NCBI GenBank assembly: GCA_010645155.1
Contig: JAAGOF010000084.1
Span: forward strand, 40,532 to 104,531
Source: Tigriopus japonicus
Taxonomy: Eukaryota; Arthropoda; Copepoda; Harpacticoida; Harpacticidae
Length of the DNA stretch: 64,000 nucleotides
Direction: 5' to 3'
The position numbers and the translations under genes were made by a program. This document shows, piece by piece, positions 35,501-46,409 of this stretch; the first letter of the stretch is position 1; every line of letters starts with the position of its first letter. The notes beneath the pieces were generated by a model. That model was not told the origin of the DNA and did no database searches. It was given only the letters and a program-made list of their open reading frames with translations.

Positions 35501-36362
35501 TTGTGTGATGGAATTCTTAGGGAGAGTGTTTCACACCCTAATATACCAGATCAGAACCTTTTCATTGTTTTTGACCCAGTTCACTATTTCAAAAACGTGT
35601 ACAACAACTTCCAATCTGTCGATCGTTTTATCTTCCCAGATTTTGATGACTTTTCTAAATTTATGTTTCCCTCATTGAGACCAGTAAAAGGGCTTTTTGA
35701 GTTGGAGTACAACAAGCCGGTGAAAATGGCATACGAGCTATCCTATAAGGTACCCGTCCAAGTCCCCGTTCAAATGTGATATTAGCACAAAATGTGTTTG
35801 ATGAGTTGATTTTGAACGCTATGGAATTTTACATCAGCAGTAGACAAACTGTGGAAAGACACATTGAAGTTCCTGAAATTGATAACTAAGTGGTGGGAGG
35901 TGGTAAACACTAAAACGTCCTTCACACACAAAAATGTGACCCATCCCATGCCTCAATTTATGCAGTCGGGATTAGAGCGCTATAATAGCGCTCTAGTCGG
36001 GATAAAAACTTGAAATTTCTTTCAAATTTTTCATTGGGATATCTGATTGGGATTGGAAATTAGAAGTCCAGGAAAAAGAGCGACATGGTCTCACATCTCC
36101 CACCATGCTAGTCATGGCTTTGTCCATCAAAACTCTCCAAGACTGTGCCAAAGATATGTTAAATGTTACATTAAGGCATTAGATCCACTTTGTACGTTTT
36201 GGGAAATGTCAATCTAACAATCGTGAGGCCCGGTTTGGCTGGTACCGACAAATTTCGGGAGGTGATTATTTTATCTCTTGCCAACAGATCTTAGAGTCTG
36301 ACGAGCTAATCAAAGTTAGGTCATTGTTGAAATTTGACGACATGAACTTTCGTGACCCAGTT
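35501..36362 (+). pseudogene. P-element/THAP9-like transposase remnant
   Basis: Broken reading frames give successive blocks of a P-type transposase. IVFDPVHYFKNVYNNF is the conserved FDxxHxxKxxxNN region. LFELEYNKPVKMAYELSYKV comes next, then LAQNVFDELILNAMEFY and TKWWEVVNTKTSF. The last block is FGKCQSNNREARFGWYRQISG, the hallmark C-terminal segment of P and THAP9 transposases. The blocks lie in different frames separated by stops (first at 35,777-35,779) and frameshifts. The N-terminal THAP/zinc-binding part and the first catalytic region are missing. No terminal repeats were found. It is a dead fragment. BEL/Pao element 1 is inserted about 280 bp upstream, possibly inside the original element. 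Confidence 0.75.
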
Positions 36363-36459
36363 GCTTCTCACTCACAACATTTGAAACAAAGCTCTTTTCA
36401 TCTTGAATTGTCATACATTCATCTGTGGTTTTTAAGCATGTTCTTGAAATCTTGTTCAG

Positions 36460-36605
36460 TTCATTCAAGAACCACTGAATTTCTCTGGATTGGGAGGCTT
36501 ACGAGAGGAATCATGATTTCCAGCTTCTGCAAGTGAGACCTTGCCTATGTTGATAAGAATACGTAGTTCAATTTTCAGCTCAATCGAAGGTCTTAGTCAA
36601 ATTTA
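36460..36605 (+). repeat. Copy A of an inverted repeat pair
   Basis: The segment from gaaccactgaatttctctgg to attttcagctcaatcga recurs in inverted, diverged form at 37,025-37,350. Shared blocks include the gggaggct / catgatttcc / ctgcaag and ttcaattttcagctcaatcg stretches. It belongs to a dispersed repeat family or is one arm of a foldback element. Confidence 0.6.
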
Positions 36606-37024
36606 TGCTCTCTCAAAGTTCAGAGCAAATCCTACCGAGAATGAATGAATCAGCCCCTTTCTGGTAAATGTTTTACCACAAAAGGGCGAACTCAATCATT
36701 CTATGCTCTGTTTTGTACACAAGTTTGAGAAGGCATAAGTGTTCGCCACAAACCAGCTCCAGACTTCTCAGTTCTAGTTAGGCAGGCAGAGAACGGCGAC
36801 AATTGTTTGATCCGTGACCTCTAGATGACTTAGGCTGTATTTTCTGGATTGACTCTGAGAATCAAACTTCAAAAAGGCATACAAACAAGGGAGCGCACTC
36901 TATGACGTTCCTTATGAAACCATCATTTTTAACAATGTTGTTAGGTAATCCCTCATAGAGGGCGGTTTTGGCGACGTCAAAATTGAGATATCTCTATTTT
37001 ATTTATCTATGGTTTTCGCTTTAC

Positions 37025-37350
37025 TTTTCGATTGAGCTGAAAATTGAAATACGTCGTCTACTGAATCAGGAACCACTGTACGTCAGGACGAATTTCAAAA
37101 ATACACACTGGGTCCGATCATTGTACTAAAATGTGAGGTTTTTGCAACAAATGTATTGTTCCGTTGAATTTTCATTGTACTAATCGGACCCAGTGTGTAT
37201 TTTGAAAGTAATCCTGGCTTGAGCCATCCTTGACTGAATACAAGCCATTCTCGCTTGCAGAAAAACACAATTGAATTTATCCTTATGGAAATCATAGTTC
37301 TCCCCGTTAGCCTCCCACTCCAGAAATTCGGTGCTTCTTGATTCAACACA
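37025..37350 (-). repeat. Copy B of the inverted repeat pair, interrupted by a hairpin element
   Basis: This is the inverted counterpart of 36,460-36,605. It is longer because a 115-bp hairpin element (37,093-37,207) is inserted in it. Confidence 0.6.
37093..37207. mobile_element. Short MITE-like hairpin element
   Basis: Arms of about 25 bp (tttcaaaaatacacactggg and its complement) enclose about 65 bp with no coding potential. A target duplication is not clear. Confidence 0.55.
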
Positions 37351-37967
37351 TCAGGGAAAACATAGCTTTAGAAGCTCTAATGCTAGCTGAGTTCATGGGG
37401 CATTCGGCACAAAAATGGCTTTGCAAAAACAGGAAATTGAAGTTCAGTTCGTCCTTTTAACATAGTACGTTGATAGTAAACAAAATGGGATCTGCAAAAT
37501 GCAACTTCGAACCTGTCTCTCATGGCACCAATATGGCAACTTCAATGACTCATTAGTAGAGCCCGGGAAAAAATTTTTTTACATTAAAAATAATTTTTTA
37601 CATTTTTTGCCAATATTACGTGAATATAACATTTTAATTTTATTTGACATTTTTTGGAAATTTTCAACATTTTTTAAACATTTTTTGTAATTTTTGCTCA
37701 AAAATGTCATCCCAAACCGGTTCTGAAGGACCAATTAATCAAATGAATGAAGGCTTGAAATTTCCCGCCAAAATTTCCTGCTAAAATTGTCATTCTTCAA
37801 CTTCACATTTTACAATGCCAATTTATTTCAAATCTTTGGAAAAGGGGAAAAGTGCCCTTTAAGTTTCTTTTTGTCAAAAAGTTGTGAAAAAGTTCAAATC
37901 AGAAACTTTGTGACCCCTGTTTCCGTGATTATTTTACGTGGGTAAATAGCTATGAGTAGAGTAAAGT
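37351..37967. other. No gene; T-rich degenerate repeat
   Basis: Between about 37,565 and 37,690 the sequence is made of irregular copies of acattttttg-like motifs. A similar block is at 38,740-38,870. No coding signal is seen. Confidence 0.6.
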
Positions 37968-38312
37968 ATGTTTTTTGTTGGCACTGTTGCCATTATTTAC
38001 TCAGAGTTTAATATCTATTTCAAGGGAGTTCAGCTTACCCTTTTCAACGACCTTCCCAAACCGCCCTCAATCACTCTTTTTTCTGATATTCCTTCATACT
38101 TCTGGCGAAGCCGCGTTCTTCCTCTGATTTCAGTGTACCCGAGGCACCGAAGGCTAATATTTCGGGAAATACTTGACGCTGAACACCTCGTTAATTGCAG
38201 TAGGAAAGAATTCCATCCCATTCCTACTGATGATTGCATATGTTTGATCTGTGGTGATTTGGCACATCCATACCATACGCTTTACTTTTGTAATGTTTCG
38301 AAACCATGTTGA
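37968..38312 (+). pseudogene. Possible non-LTR retrotransposon fragment
   Basis: The open frame of about 114 codons ends with a CX2CX8HX4C cluster (CLICGDLAHPYHTLYFC). That resembles the C-terminal zinc-knuckle found after the reverse transcriptase of non-LTR elements. No RT catalytic motif is present, so the assignment is tentative. Confidence 0.25.
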
Positions 38313-38454
38313 TGATAAAAGACATCGCAATAAATGAGTAATAATAATAATATCTATTGCCTTTCAAAGAGTCTGAATGTGCTATCTCACCTAAAACATA
38401 AACTGTTTTGATGGCATTATTTCCTTCAGATGTCTGGTCACACTGTATTAAGTA

Positions 38455-38660
38455 GTCTTCTCAAGGAAGAACCTCTCACCACAGGACGGCCGAACTTCAA
38501 CTGACGCCTAGCCCAAGAAGGCCCTTAAAACGGTGCAGTTCTGCAGTGAATTTGAACAGAATTGCCAAATACGATAGAAAAAGGTGTTTGATAGCAAACA
38601 TCACTTCACAGCAAAGTTGCAGCGTAAGATAGCAGTCCTTTTCCAGCCATTAAATTTTTA
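38455..38660 (+). repeat. Inverted repeat arm, left
   Basis: About 200 bp that recur as a diverged (~15%) inverted copy at 42,165-42,370. Shared blocks include gtgtttgatagcaaacatca and ctgcagtgaatttgaac. The two arms flank a 3.5-kb segment containing LTR fragments and a gag-like gene. Confidence 0.75.
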
Positions 38661-39524
38661 CAATGATGCTTGCTGATCTCAGAAATTGGTCAAAACTGAG
38701 GTGCGTCAAAGCAATAAAACAGTTATTTTTTGCGTATTGTCCTACATTTTTTGCCCTAAATTTCAAAAAATTTTGCCCTTTTTGCCCTATATTTCAACAT
38801 TTTTTGCCCTTTTTCCTGACATTTTAATGACATTTTTTGGACGTTTTTCCAACATTTTTTCCCGGCCTCTACTCATTAGTAATGAGTCATTACGAAACTC
38901 CGATTCTCATGCTAGTTGACATTTTTCCCGGTAGAGAAGCAAAGTCCAACCAAAAAGCGTCATTTGGTGGTCAACATTGCCATCTATTGATGATTGCTTT
39001 CAAATTTGGAACCGAGATGTCTTTAAACGCTTTAGACTTAGTCGATTAGAGTCAAGTGGACTTGCTTGTGCATGCGCGCAATACCTGTTTTTCGGTTTCA
39101 ACTTCAGAGGTGCACCGCTTAGGTCCCCCGTAGGGCTGGGAGTCTCCCTCACTGGAAATGTGGCCAAGCCGTCTCTGGTGCAATGCCTCCACTCCAGCAT
39201 AGATATACTTACAGAAGAGGATGCGAAGACAACTGTTTAATGTTGCTATTGAGAGCCCAAAGCGGTTCCACGGATCAAACGATAGGGAAGTGTTATGGAC
39301 TCAATATTCAATATTTTATACAAGTCTAGATCTAAAATTATATTTTAAACTAGTCTATTTTATACTAGTCTATTTTAGTCTAGACATCATACTAGTATGT
39401 GTATCTGTCTCTCAGAGATAATCAAAGGCACCCTACTCTTGGGTAAATCACGTTCACCAATCCTCATCGACCCGATTTAACTTATCCTGTAATACAGATG
39501 GTTTTAGATTATTAGTATCTAAGT
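38661..39524. other. No gene; T-rich repeat then unique sequence
   Basis: 38,740-38,870 carries ttttttgccct-type irregular repeats. The rest has short open frames without motifs. Near 39,320-39,390 the sequence repeats ttttatactagtctattt-like units. Confidence 0.6.
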
Positions 39525-39660
39525 TGTATCATGGAATGATGGGGAATGACTAGATGATTGATTTAAGTGTTGTTAGGGTATATATACATACGTCCATATA
39601 TGTAAATAACAGAAGAGAGCAATGAGCAAGGAAGAGAAAGAGCAAAAGGGGAATTCAACA
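39525..39660 (+). repeat. Short LTR copy 1 (136 bp)
   Basis: It begins tgtatcatggaatgatgggg and ends gaattcaaca (TG...CA). The same sequence, interrupted by an insert, is at 40,058-40,484 ahead of a gag-like gene, so this is probably a solo or partner LTR of the same family. Confidence 0.6.
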
Positions 39661-40057
39661 TCTCACTTCCCCGGGGAACATGTATAAAACTATAGGAATA
39701 TGTATATATACATAATTTGAATACGTGACTAGATTGTATTTACATATTTGACTAGAATTCATTTGACATTCCACCATCAATCCAGCACAAGTCTCCAACC
39801 ATCCAGGAGACATCTTCCCCAATGAGATCCAGGACACCATAGTTAACGTGATCCAATCACCGTTGCGTCCACGGTCACCACTGCCATCCGTGGTCACCGC
39901 TGCGTCCACGACTGCCGCACGCACCACGTCTCTGCCACACACAACCACGTCTGTTCCGCACGCACCACGTCTCTCCTGGACCATGGGTTCCAATTTGTCC
40001 ACTATCAAAAGGGCAGGTTCTTCCGCCTGGAGGCGGCTACTACCGACTGTGCCAAGT

Positions 40058-40484
40058 TGTATCATGGAATGATGGGGAATGACTAGATGATATGTTCAAG
40101 TGTTGGTAGGGTATATATACTGTAACCGATATCAAGTTTTGTATCCGGATCAGTTTCGGATCGGTGCAAATCCACATCGGATGGAAACTAACGTCACCTT
40201 GCAAATTCTTGCTGAGGGCCCAACTTACACTTCCAATTACTTCTTGGTTACAGAAGATAACTTCTTGAATGTCTCTGGCATTTGGTTTGACAGATGGCTT
40301 AAAAGAGGATCTGCGTTGGCATATTTAAGACATGCCCAATCGCGAAAAAAAGGTTTTGTTAGCATTTGATGGAAGTTACATCAACCAAAAATATGTATAT
40401 ATATCCTGCACATTCGTACATAAATGTAAATAACAGAAGAGAGCAATGAGCAAGGAAGAGAAAGAGCAAAAGAGGAATTCAACA
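40058..40484 (+). repeat. Short LTR copy 2, interrupted by ~290-bp insert
   Basis: The outer parts match LTR copy 1 (tgtatcatgg... and ...gaggaattcaaca). Between gggtatatatac and atgtaaataac there is extra DNA (about 40,122-40,415) that is absent from copy 1 and carries an open frame. Confidence 0.6.
40122..40369 (+). CDS. Open frame inside the LTR insert, unknown
   Basis: This is an open run of about 80 codons ending at a stop at 40,367-40,369. It includes NPHRMETNVTLQILAEGP and IWFDRWLKRGSALAYLRHAQ. It has normal protein-like composition but I recognise no family. It may be a captured host exon or a fragment of another element. There is no convincing start codon of its own. Confidence 0.25.
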
Positions 40485-40744
40485 AACACCATCTGGAGTG
40501 ATTGTGAAACATAGGTTGTGTGCCTGTGGATGTATCTTTCCGATTGTAACCATTCTCCTTTCTTCTTCTGTCCTCCACGTCATTCTTTCTCTACACTTCA
40601 TCCCATTAAGACCTCCTTCCGTTCATCCATATTTATCCGATATTAAAATCCATATTCACTTATCCGGTCTTTACGATTATTCCGTGGTGCAGTCGGTAGG
40701 ATACGTTTCACTTCATCTAATAATTGATACTTTATCAAAACGTT

Positions 40745-41701
40745 ATGGCTAGTCGGGATCAACTTCTCGAGCTGAAGGCTTCGAGAAAGGGCTACAAGGG
40801 TCTCGTCACCCGAGCAAGTCGTGCGACATTAGACGCGATTGACTCGTATACACAAGGAGACGACCCGTTTTTTCTTGAAACAAAGCTTCGCACTTGGGAG
40901 ACGAGATTGAATTCATACCGTGATGCCGAAATGGCCGTTGTCTGCCATTCTGCGGCCGATGATCATGATAGTGACCGGGATTTGGAGGCGTATGAAGATT
41001 TATTTGACAAAACTCATCTCAAAGTGAGAGGTTTCCGTCAAGATTTTGATCGGGCATCACAAACTTTTGCGAATGACAATCCAGCTTCCCGGAGCCAATC
41101 ATCATCAGATCTTCCTAAGCTCAATATTAAGAGACCCCCCGTTTTGGAGGAAGATACTGATTTACGCACATTTGTCCAGTGGTGTCCTTTGTGGAAAAAT
41201 TATGCCACTTTGATTTCATTATCAAAACGAGATCAACCCACTCAAGTGTCTCTTTTTTGGGAATGTTGTAGCCCAGGATTCCTCCAAATCATCCAACATT
41301 CACTGGGTATCAAGCAGGATACAGGCCGTGAAGTTGAGGACATCCTTGGGATTATCAGGGATCACTTGAGGAGTTTAAGAAACATCCACCTGGACATGCG
41401 CGATTTGTTGCAAGTGAGACAAGACGTTGGACAGGATTACACTAGTCTTTGTAATGAGATTCGTGATTTGGCCGAATTCGCTGATGTTGCTCATATTACA
41501 GAGGACAAGCTCTTAACAGCTCTTCTTCTTCAGGCTATGGGAAACGAATCCGACAAAGCAAAAGTGATGGAACGCAACCCAAAAACTTTCGAAGAGGCTC
41601 GCCACTATATTCTTGAGCTTGAGACTTCTCGCCAGGGAGCGAAAGAGATGTCTTCTCCTTCGTCCTCGTCTCCCCACGTCAATGCCGTCCGTTCAAAGTG
41701 A
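40745..41701 (+). CDS. Gag-like protein of an LTR retroelement
   Basis: The 318-codon frame starts at ATG 40,745, 260 bp after LTR copy 2. The N-terminal half is charged and helix-rich (LKASRKGYKGLVTRASRATL). The C-terminal half resembles retroviral-type capsid (FVQWCPLWKNY, ... EDKLLTALLLQAMGNE ... FEEARHYILELE). It ends at a stop in a serine-rich tail without zinc knuckles, and no protease or RT follows. It is best read as a truncated retroelement with an intact gag. It sits between the inverted arms at 38,455 and 42,165. Confidence 0.6.
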   Translation: MASRDQLLELKASRKGYKGLVTRASRATLDAIDSYTQGDDPFFLETKLRTWETRLNSYRDAEMAVVCHSAADDHDSDRDLEAYEDLFDKTHLKVRGFRQDFDRASQTFANDNPASRSQSSSDLPKLNIKRPPVLEEDTDLRTFVQWCPLWKNYATLISLSKRDQPTQVSLFWECCSPGFLQIIQHSLGIKQDTGREVEDILGIIRDHLRSLRNIHLDMRDLLQVRQDVGQDYTSLCNEIRDLAEFADVAHITEDKLLTALLLQAMGNESDKAKVMERNPKTFEEARHYILELETSRQGAKEMSSPSSSSPHVNAVRSK

Positions 41702-42164
41702 TCAAAGTGAAGAATATAGTGCTCCATGAAGGTGATCTGTTCTTTACTTCATTCTGCATAAATAATCATTCAGAGGGAATCATAAAAAAATCAACTAAAA
41801 GTTGACAAACTATTTGTTCAATCTTGTGCTTCCTCTCGGTTTTGCCTGTCAAAATGTTGATATTTGGCATCTAATGGACTTCAAGCATTTCAGACGGTAA
41901 AAAATTGATCAAAAATGATGTTTTTATGGGAAGAGTGTGGATGCTTTGGGTGTAAGTTTCATTGTTAATAACAGGGCCAGTTTTCCAAAAACACGCTCAA
42001 TTTTCATGAAACTTCATCTATGTATAATTGAACCTGTTGTCTGAAGTTGGTATTATCATATTCAAGTTATACATGCAGTTAATTGAGATCCATTCTTAGT
42101 TTGTGCCAAACATTGATCTGAAGCAATTTTGACTAATTCCTAAGAACAGAAAACATCAGTATAG
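41702..42164. other. No gene seen
   Basis: AT-rich sequence downstream of the gag-like frame. No pol-like motif in any frame. Confidence 0.6.
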
Positions 42165-42370
42165 AAATTGATGGCAGGAAAAGGAGCGCTATCTCATGCT
42201 GCAACTTTGTTCTGAAGTGATGTTTGCTATCAAACACCTTTTTCTATCGTCTTTTGGCAATTTCGTTCAAATTCACTGCAGAGCTGCACTGTTTTTAGGG
42301 CCTTCTTGGGCTACGAGTCAGCTGAAGTTGGTGTCCTGTAGTGAGAGGTTCCTGGCCCAACATATTGCCT
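42165..42370 (-). repeat. Inverted repeat arm, right
   Basis: This is the inverted, diverged copy of 38,455-38,660. Confidence 0.75.
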
Positions 42371-43726
42371 CTACGACCCCTGCAAAGCAACCACAGGCGA
42401 ACCTGCTAACAGGATGCAACACGCATTCACAGCCTTGATCATATCATGGTGACCAGTTCACACTACTAATATAAAAAATGAAACTTTTCTTATGCTGTCT
42501 CAATATTTAGCCATTTTCCTTTTCTCTTCATGTAAACCAGTCATTTTCAATGACTAGCAAGTTATAAGCCATTTTGGCCAAAAAAAAGCCTCAAACTCCA
42601 GTCCAACGAGTCTTTGAAAACAAGTCAAACCCAAATTGACTCGTGATTTTTTTAATCTAAACAGATAGTGAAAAAGACATAAATAATTCTTTCATCAAAC
42701 AGTAGATTTGAGGGTCATTCTTCTTGTTAAAATGCATTTTTTTCGATTTGGCTCTTTTCAAATTTTTGATATTTTACGCTATGTTTCAAATGGCCTTTTA
42801 GGTTTGCATCGAAATACCTAAAGACACCTTCGCACTGTTTGGACCTAAAATTTATTGGGGAGCGACTTTGATTTTATTTACTAAATAAGTTTAGGTCCAG
42901 GGAAATGTTATATACCTAATTGTAGCTGAACATGGAACAAGGTGCACTCTAAATAGTTACGAAAAATGTTTTCCATAATCTTGTTTGAAGTGCATATTAA
43001 GTGATTTTATATAGTATTTTGAGCTATTTTGACATGAACTTCAAACTTACAAAAGTGTAGCATTTTTCGGCTTTTTGGGGGTCAAAAATGGACCGCTCAA
43101 ACCCAAATAACTCAGTTGGTGATGAGTAAGGGTGCAGATTTCTGGCAAATAAAACATGCCCTTTAGGCCCCAAAAAAATGGCAAATAAAAGCGTCCAAAT
43201 TGGACAATAAACAGGCAAGTAAATAAATAAATGGCAAATAAAATGGAAAATAGACACGAAAATTAACCAAAATATAGCAAAACTGGCCACTAAATTTAGA
43301 ATGCAAGTGTATGAACGTCTCTGAGAAAATATTTTTATTCCGTTGAATATAAATAAATTGAATAAAATGAATTCCGTTGATATGTCCTTTAGACAAAACA
43401 TTTTGGGCAATTTTGTTTTCCTACTTTTGAAAAAAAGACAATTTTTCCATTGATTTGCGCAAAACACGACAAATTTTGCATTGAATTGCCCTAAAGCTGG
43501 CAAAATTTGTATCTATTTGCTCAAAATTGGCAAATGAAATGAAAAATGGCAAAAAACTTTAATAGCTAAAAAATAGCAAATAAACTTGTTTTGGGGCATT
43601 AAATCTTATTTGCCTGAAATTTGCACCCCTCGCGATGAGTGTATTTTTATTCAATTTTGAATTCATTTGGTAACTAAATGGTCTCTAAATATGAATTAAA
43701 TATTTTATCATTTTTTATAATTTATA
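42371..43726. other. No gene; irregular ggcaaataaa-type repeats
   Basis: Between about 43,140 and 43,600 the motif ggcaaataaa and its variants recur irregularly. The long minus-strand frame here is low-complexity and I do not call it a gene. Confidence 0.55.
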
Positions 43727-43815
43727 GGCTTGTGGGTGTGTGAGGCATAGCATATTGCCTACTGCGTCGGATAGTCGTGCAGATGGCTGGGGTTCGATCC
43801 CGGCTGGCAGCCACC
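43727..43815 (+). repeat. Possible tRNA-derived SINE head
   Basis: A perfect B-box-like ggggttcgatccc lies at about 43,791-43,803. It is placed about 60 nt after a G-rich start and is followed by a stem-like ggctggcagccacc. No complete cloverleaf can be drawn, and the A box is weak. A tRNA-derived SINE or tRNA pseudogene fits better than a working tRNA. Confidence 0.35.
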
Positions 43816-43945
43816 CTCCAAACTGAAGTCTTTGGAGTTCAAAATAAGTGTTGAACCGTCTTTTGATGCAAACAACTACCGATATAACATTGGCAACCAA
43901 AACGTGGCATAGAGCGGGAGTATTTCTTCATAGAACTCCCTTTAT

Positions 43946-43999
43946 CAGTGGTGTACAGACTGACTCCTTAACCAGTGATGTACAGACTGACTCCTTAAC
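43946..43999 (+). repeat. 27-bp tandem duplication
   Basis: Two adjacent units cagtgRtgtacagactgact... (27 bp each) differ at one base. Confidence 0.9.
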
Positions 44000-45290
44000 A
44001 AACAAAGTAACAGGATTATAACTTTATGATTCTATACTTCTATATTCTATCTAAACCTAAAACGCCATTTGAAGCACCGTGCTTATGGATGCAGGCATTT
44101 TCTTAAGTCAAACCATTGGTCACCATAGCCGATCATCAGGCCATTCAGGCCACCTGGCTTCTGCGTTGATGTACAGTTGGGGAAACATCGTCGAGTAAGT
44201 ATATCCTGAACCTAGAATATTTGGCTACATTTCTTACTCCATTTTGCTCCGTTTTCTCCATTAAAGTGTGAGTGTTTGTACTAAAAGTTTGGTCTGCCAG
44301 CCTAACTCTAACAAAGAATAACTTTTCTTAAATTGGAATCTGACGATCCGTTGCTATCTCTTCCAAATTCTCCTTTCCATTCCTTTCATACAAGAAGTGC
44401 GTCATCTTGCCTCCTAAGACCAGAAGCAGCTACCTTGAGATGCTAACGCCATTTCTTCAGCAATAGGGTTATTCACTATTGGAATACATTGCCCTCGACC
44501 TGCGTTCTTCATTCAACTAATTCTTTTAAGAAGGAACTGAAGAATATTGACTTTTGCTCCCACCAGATTCTATTTTAGGCCCAACTCTTTTCCAATTGTG
44601 CGTTTTTTATAATTCATTTATTGTCTTCTCCCGTCTGTTTTTCTTCTTCTTTTTTTCTCTTTACCAATACCCTCAATATATTTTCCTAAATATACTGGGT
44701 GGTCAAACAATAAACAAAGAAAACATAAAATTTTGCGTTAAAAAGGAAGTAGTATTTTGAACAAATGTTATTCAATCCAACTTAAAACTGTTGCAAACCG
44801 ACATTTTAGAACAACTTATTATTATGTAAGTTATCTTGTCACATGATAATTTTAAATAACTCGCCAAATTCTACGTTTAATGGGATATGACAAAGGTTGC
44901 TTCAAGTAAGTGCTTTAAATAATACTGCTAGTTGTAAACATGGCTGTTGGCTGTGCTTAGTTGCACAACCCATTTTGGCAAATCCAAGTTTCTCCCCATT
45001 TGAGCATCCATTCAATGATATCCTTGGAAATAATCTATATTCAAAGTCTTTCTATACCTGCTTACACCTGATTGGTAATATGCTCAGTTAATTTATTAGT
45101 AAATGAGTCATTTAAAATCATGAATTTTCAGAAAGAAACATCATAACCTATTTCATTACACTGCATGGGCAACATTATGAAATATTGATTTGATTCTTTG
45201 GAATCATTGTATTGAGCAAATCTGCGTCTTTAAATTATTGTTGGATCAATGTCAAATCTTATTTTTGGCTAAACAACAAAAGGTTTACTT
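44000..45290. other. No gene seen
   Basis: AT-rich sequence with short open frames lacking motifs (for example 44,554-44,760, low-complexity). Confidence 0.6.
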
Positions 45291-46409
45291 AATGGGGTAT
45301 TCGTGAAGGAGACAGCTGCTGAAGTTGCCTAAAATCAATTGTAGACGGCGCCACATTTGACTAGGCGAGAATAAAATTTTGCTACGGAAGTACTGCTACC
45401 TTGAAAGTCCTTTTTAGACACTATTTCATCAGTTTTTCAAGTATTTATTGATCTAAAAATAAAAGAAAATAAGTTTACCTCATGATGTTGTCACATTTTT
45501 ACCCATACACGGGGACATTTCTTTTAAAAAGCGAGTTTCAAGTGTACATATAGTGTTGCGTAAGTTTGGAAATATCCTTAGTGCGACACTTCCGGCTCGG
45601 CAACATCAATTTGATGAATATTTATTGTCGCATCGTTGTTTGCCGTTGTTTGCGGTCAAAAAATGGACAAATTTGCAGGTAACTGACATGACACCTAGCT
45701 TTTTACAAAATATGCACTATATATACGTAACTCCAACGTAAATAAGAATTTACGTTGGAGTTACGTGAATGAAGAATATTATTGCGAACTAGTAGGGAAC
45801 TAAAATAGACTAGAATCAAAGCTTCTTACTTCAGATTGTGCTTTTTCCACAACTTGTAAGAGCCCAACCGGAAAAGTCCCACTGCCGATAATTGTTGGCT
45901 GAGAAATTGAATGATGAGCTTCGAAGTCGTCGTGCTTGGGGTCATTGAAACTAACATGGATCTTATCAAATCGCCCTTCCTAGCCAGCCCTACAACAATT
46001 CCAATCATTTATTGGTCGATTTTGGGGTTTAAAACCTTATCAGAGTCCCAGGGACGAATTTGGTCCTGGCCAGACAGGAAAAAATCCGTGCATGCGTCGT
46101 TTCTGACTTGCTTGATTTAAGACGTAATTTTCAAACTCACGCAACATTATATGTACACTTGAAACTTGGTTTTCGAAAGAAATGTCCAGGTGTATGGATA
46201 AAAATGTGACAAAATCATGAAGTAAAGTTATTTTCCATTATTTTTTTATCAATAAATCCTTGAAAAACTGATGAAATAGTGTCTGAAAAGGACTTTCAAG
46301 GTAGCAGTACTTCCGTAGCAAAATTTTATTCTCGCCTAGTCAAATGTGGCGCCGTCTACAATCAATTTTAGGTAACTTCAGCAGCTGTCTCCTTCACGAA
46401 TACCCCATT
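45291..46409. mobile_element. Non-autonomous DNA transposon with ~285-bp terminal inverted repeats
   Basis: The ends aatggggtattcgtgaagga... and its complement continue as matching inverted arms to about 45,575 and 46,125. The arms share blocks such as cagtacttccgtagcaaaat. The interior (~550 bp) has two short open frames with no recognised transposase. Terminal GGGGTATTCG...CGAATACCCC does not let me assign a superfamily, and a target duplication is not evident. Confidence 0.75.
45725..45766. repeat. Perfect 19-bp hairpin inside the TIR element
   Basis: The arms acgtaactccaacgtaaat and its exact complement are separated by the 4-nt loop aaga. It lies close to the left-of-centre of the element. 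Confidence 0.95.

Noticed and set aside
43024..43503. 159-codon minus-strand frame
   Set aside because: Composed of ggcaaataaa-type repeats; not protein-like.
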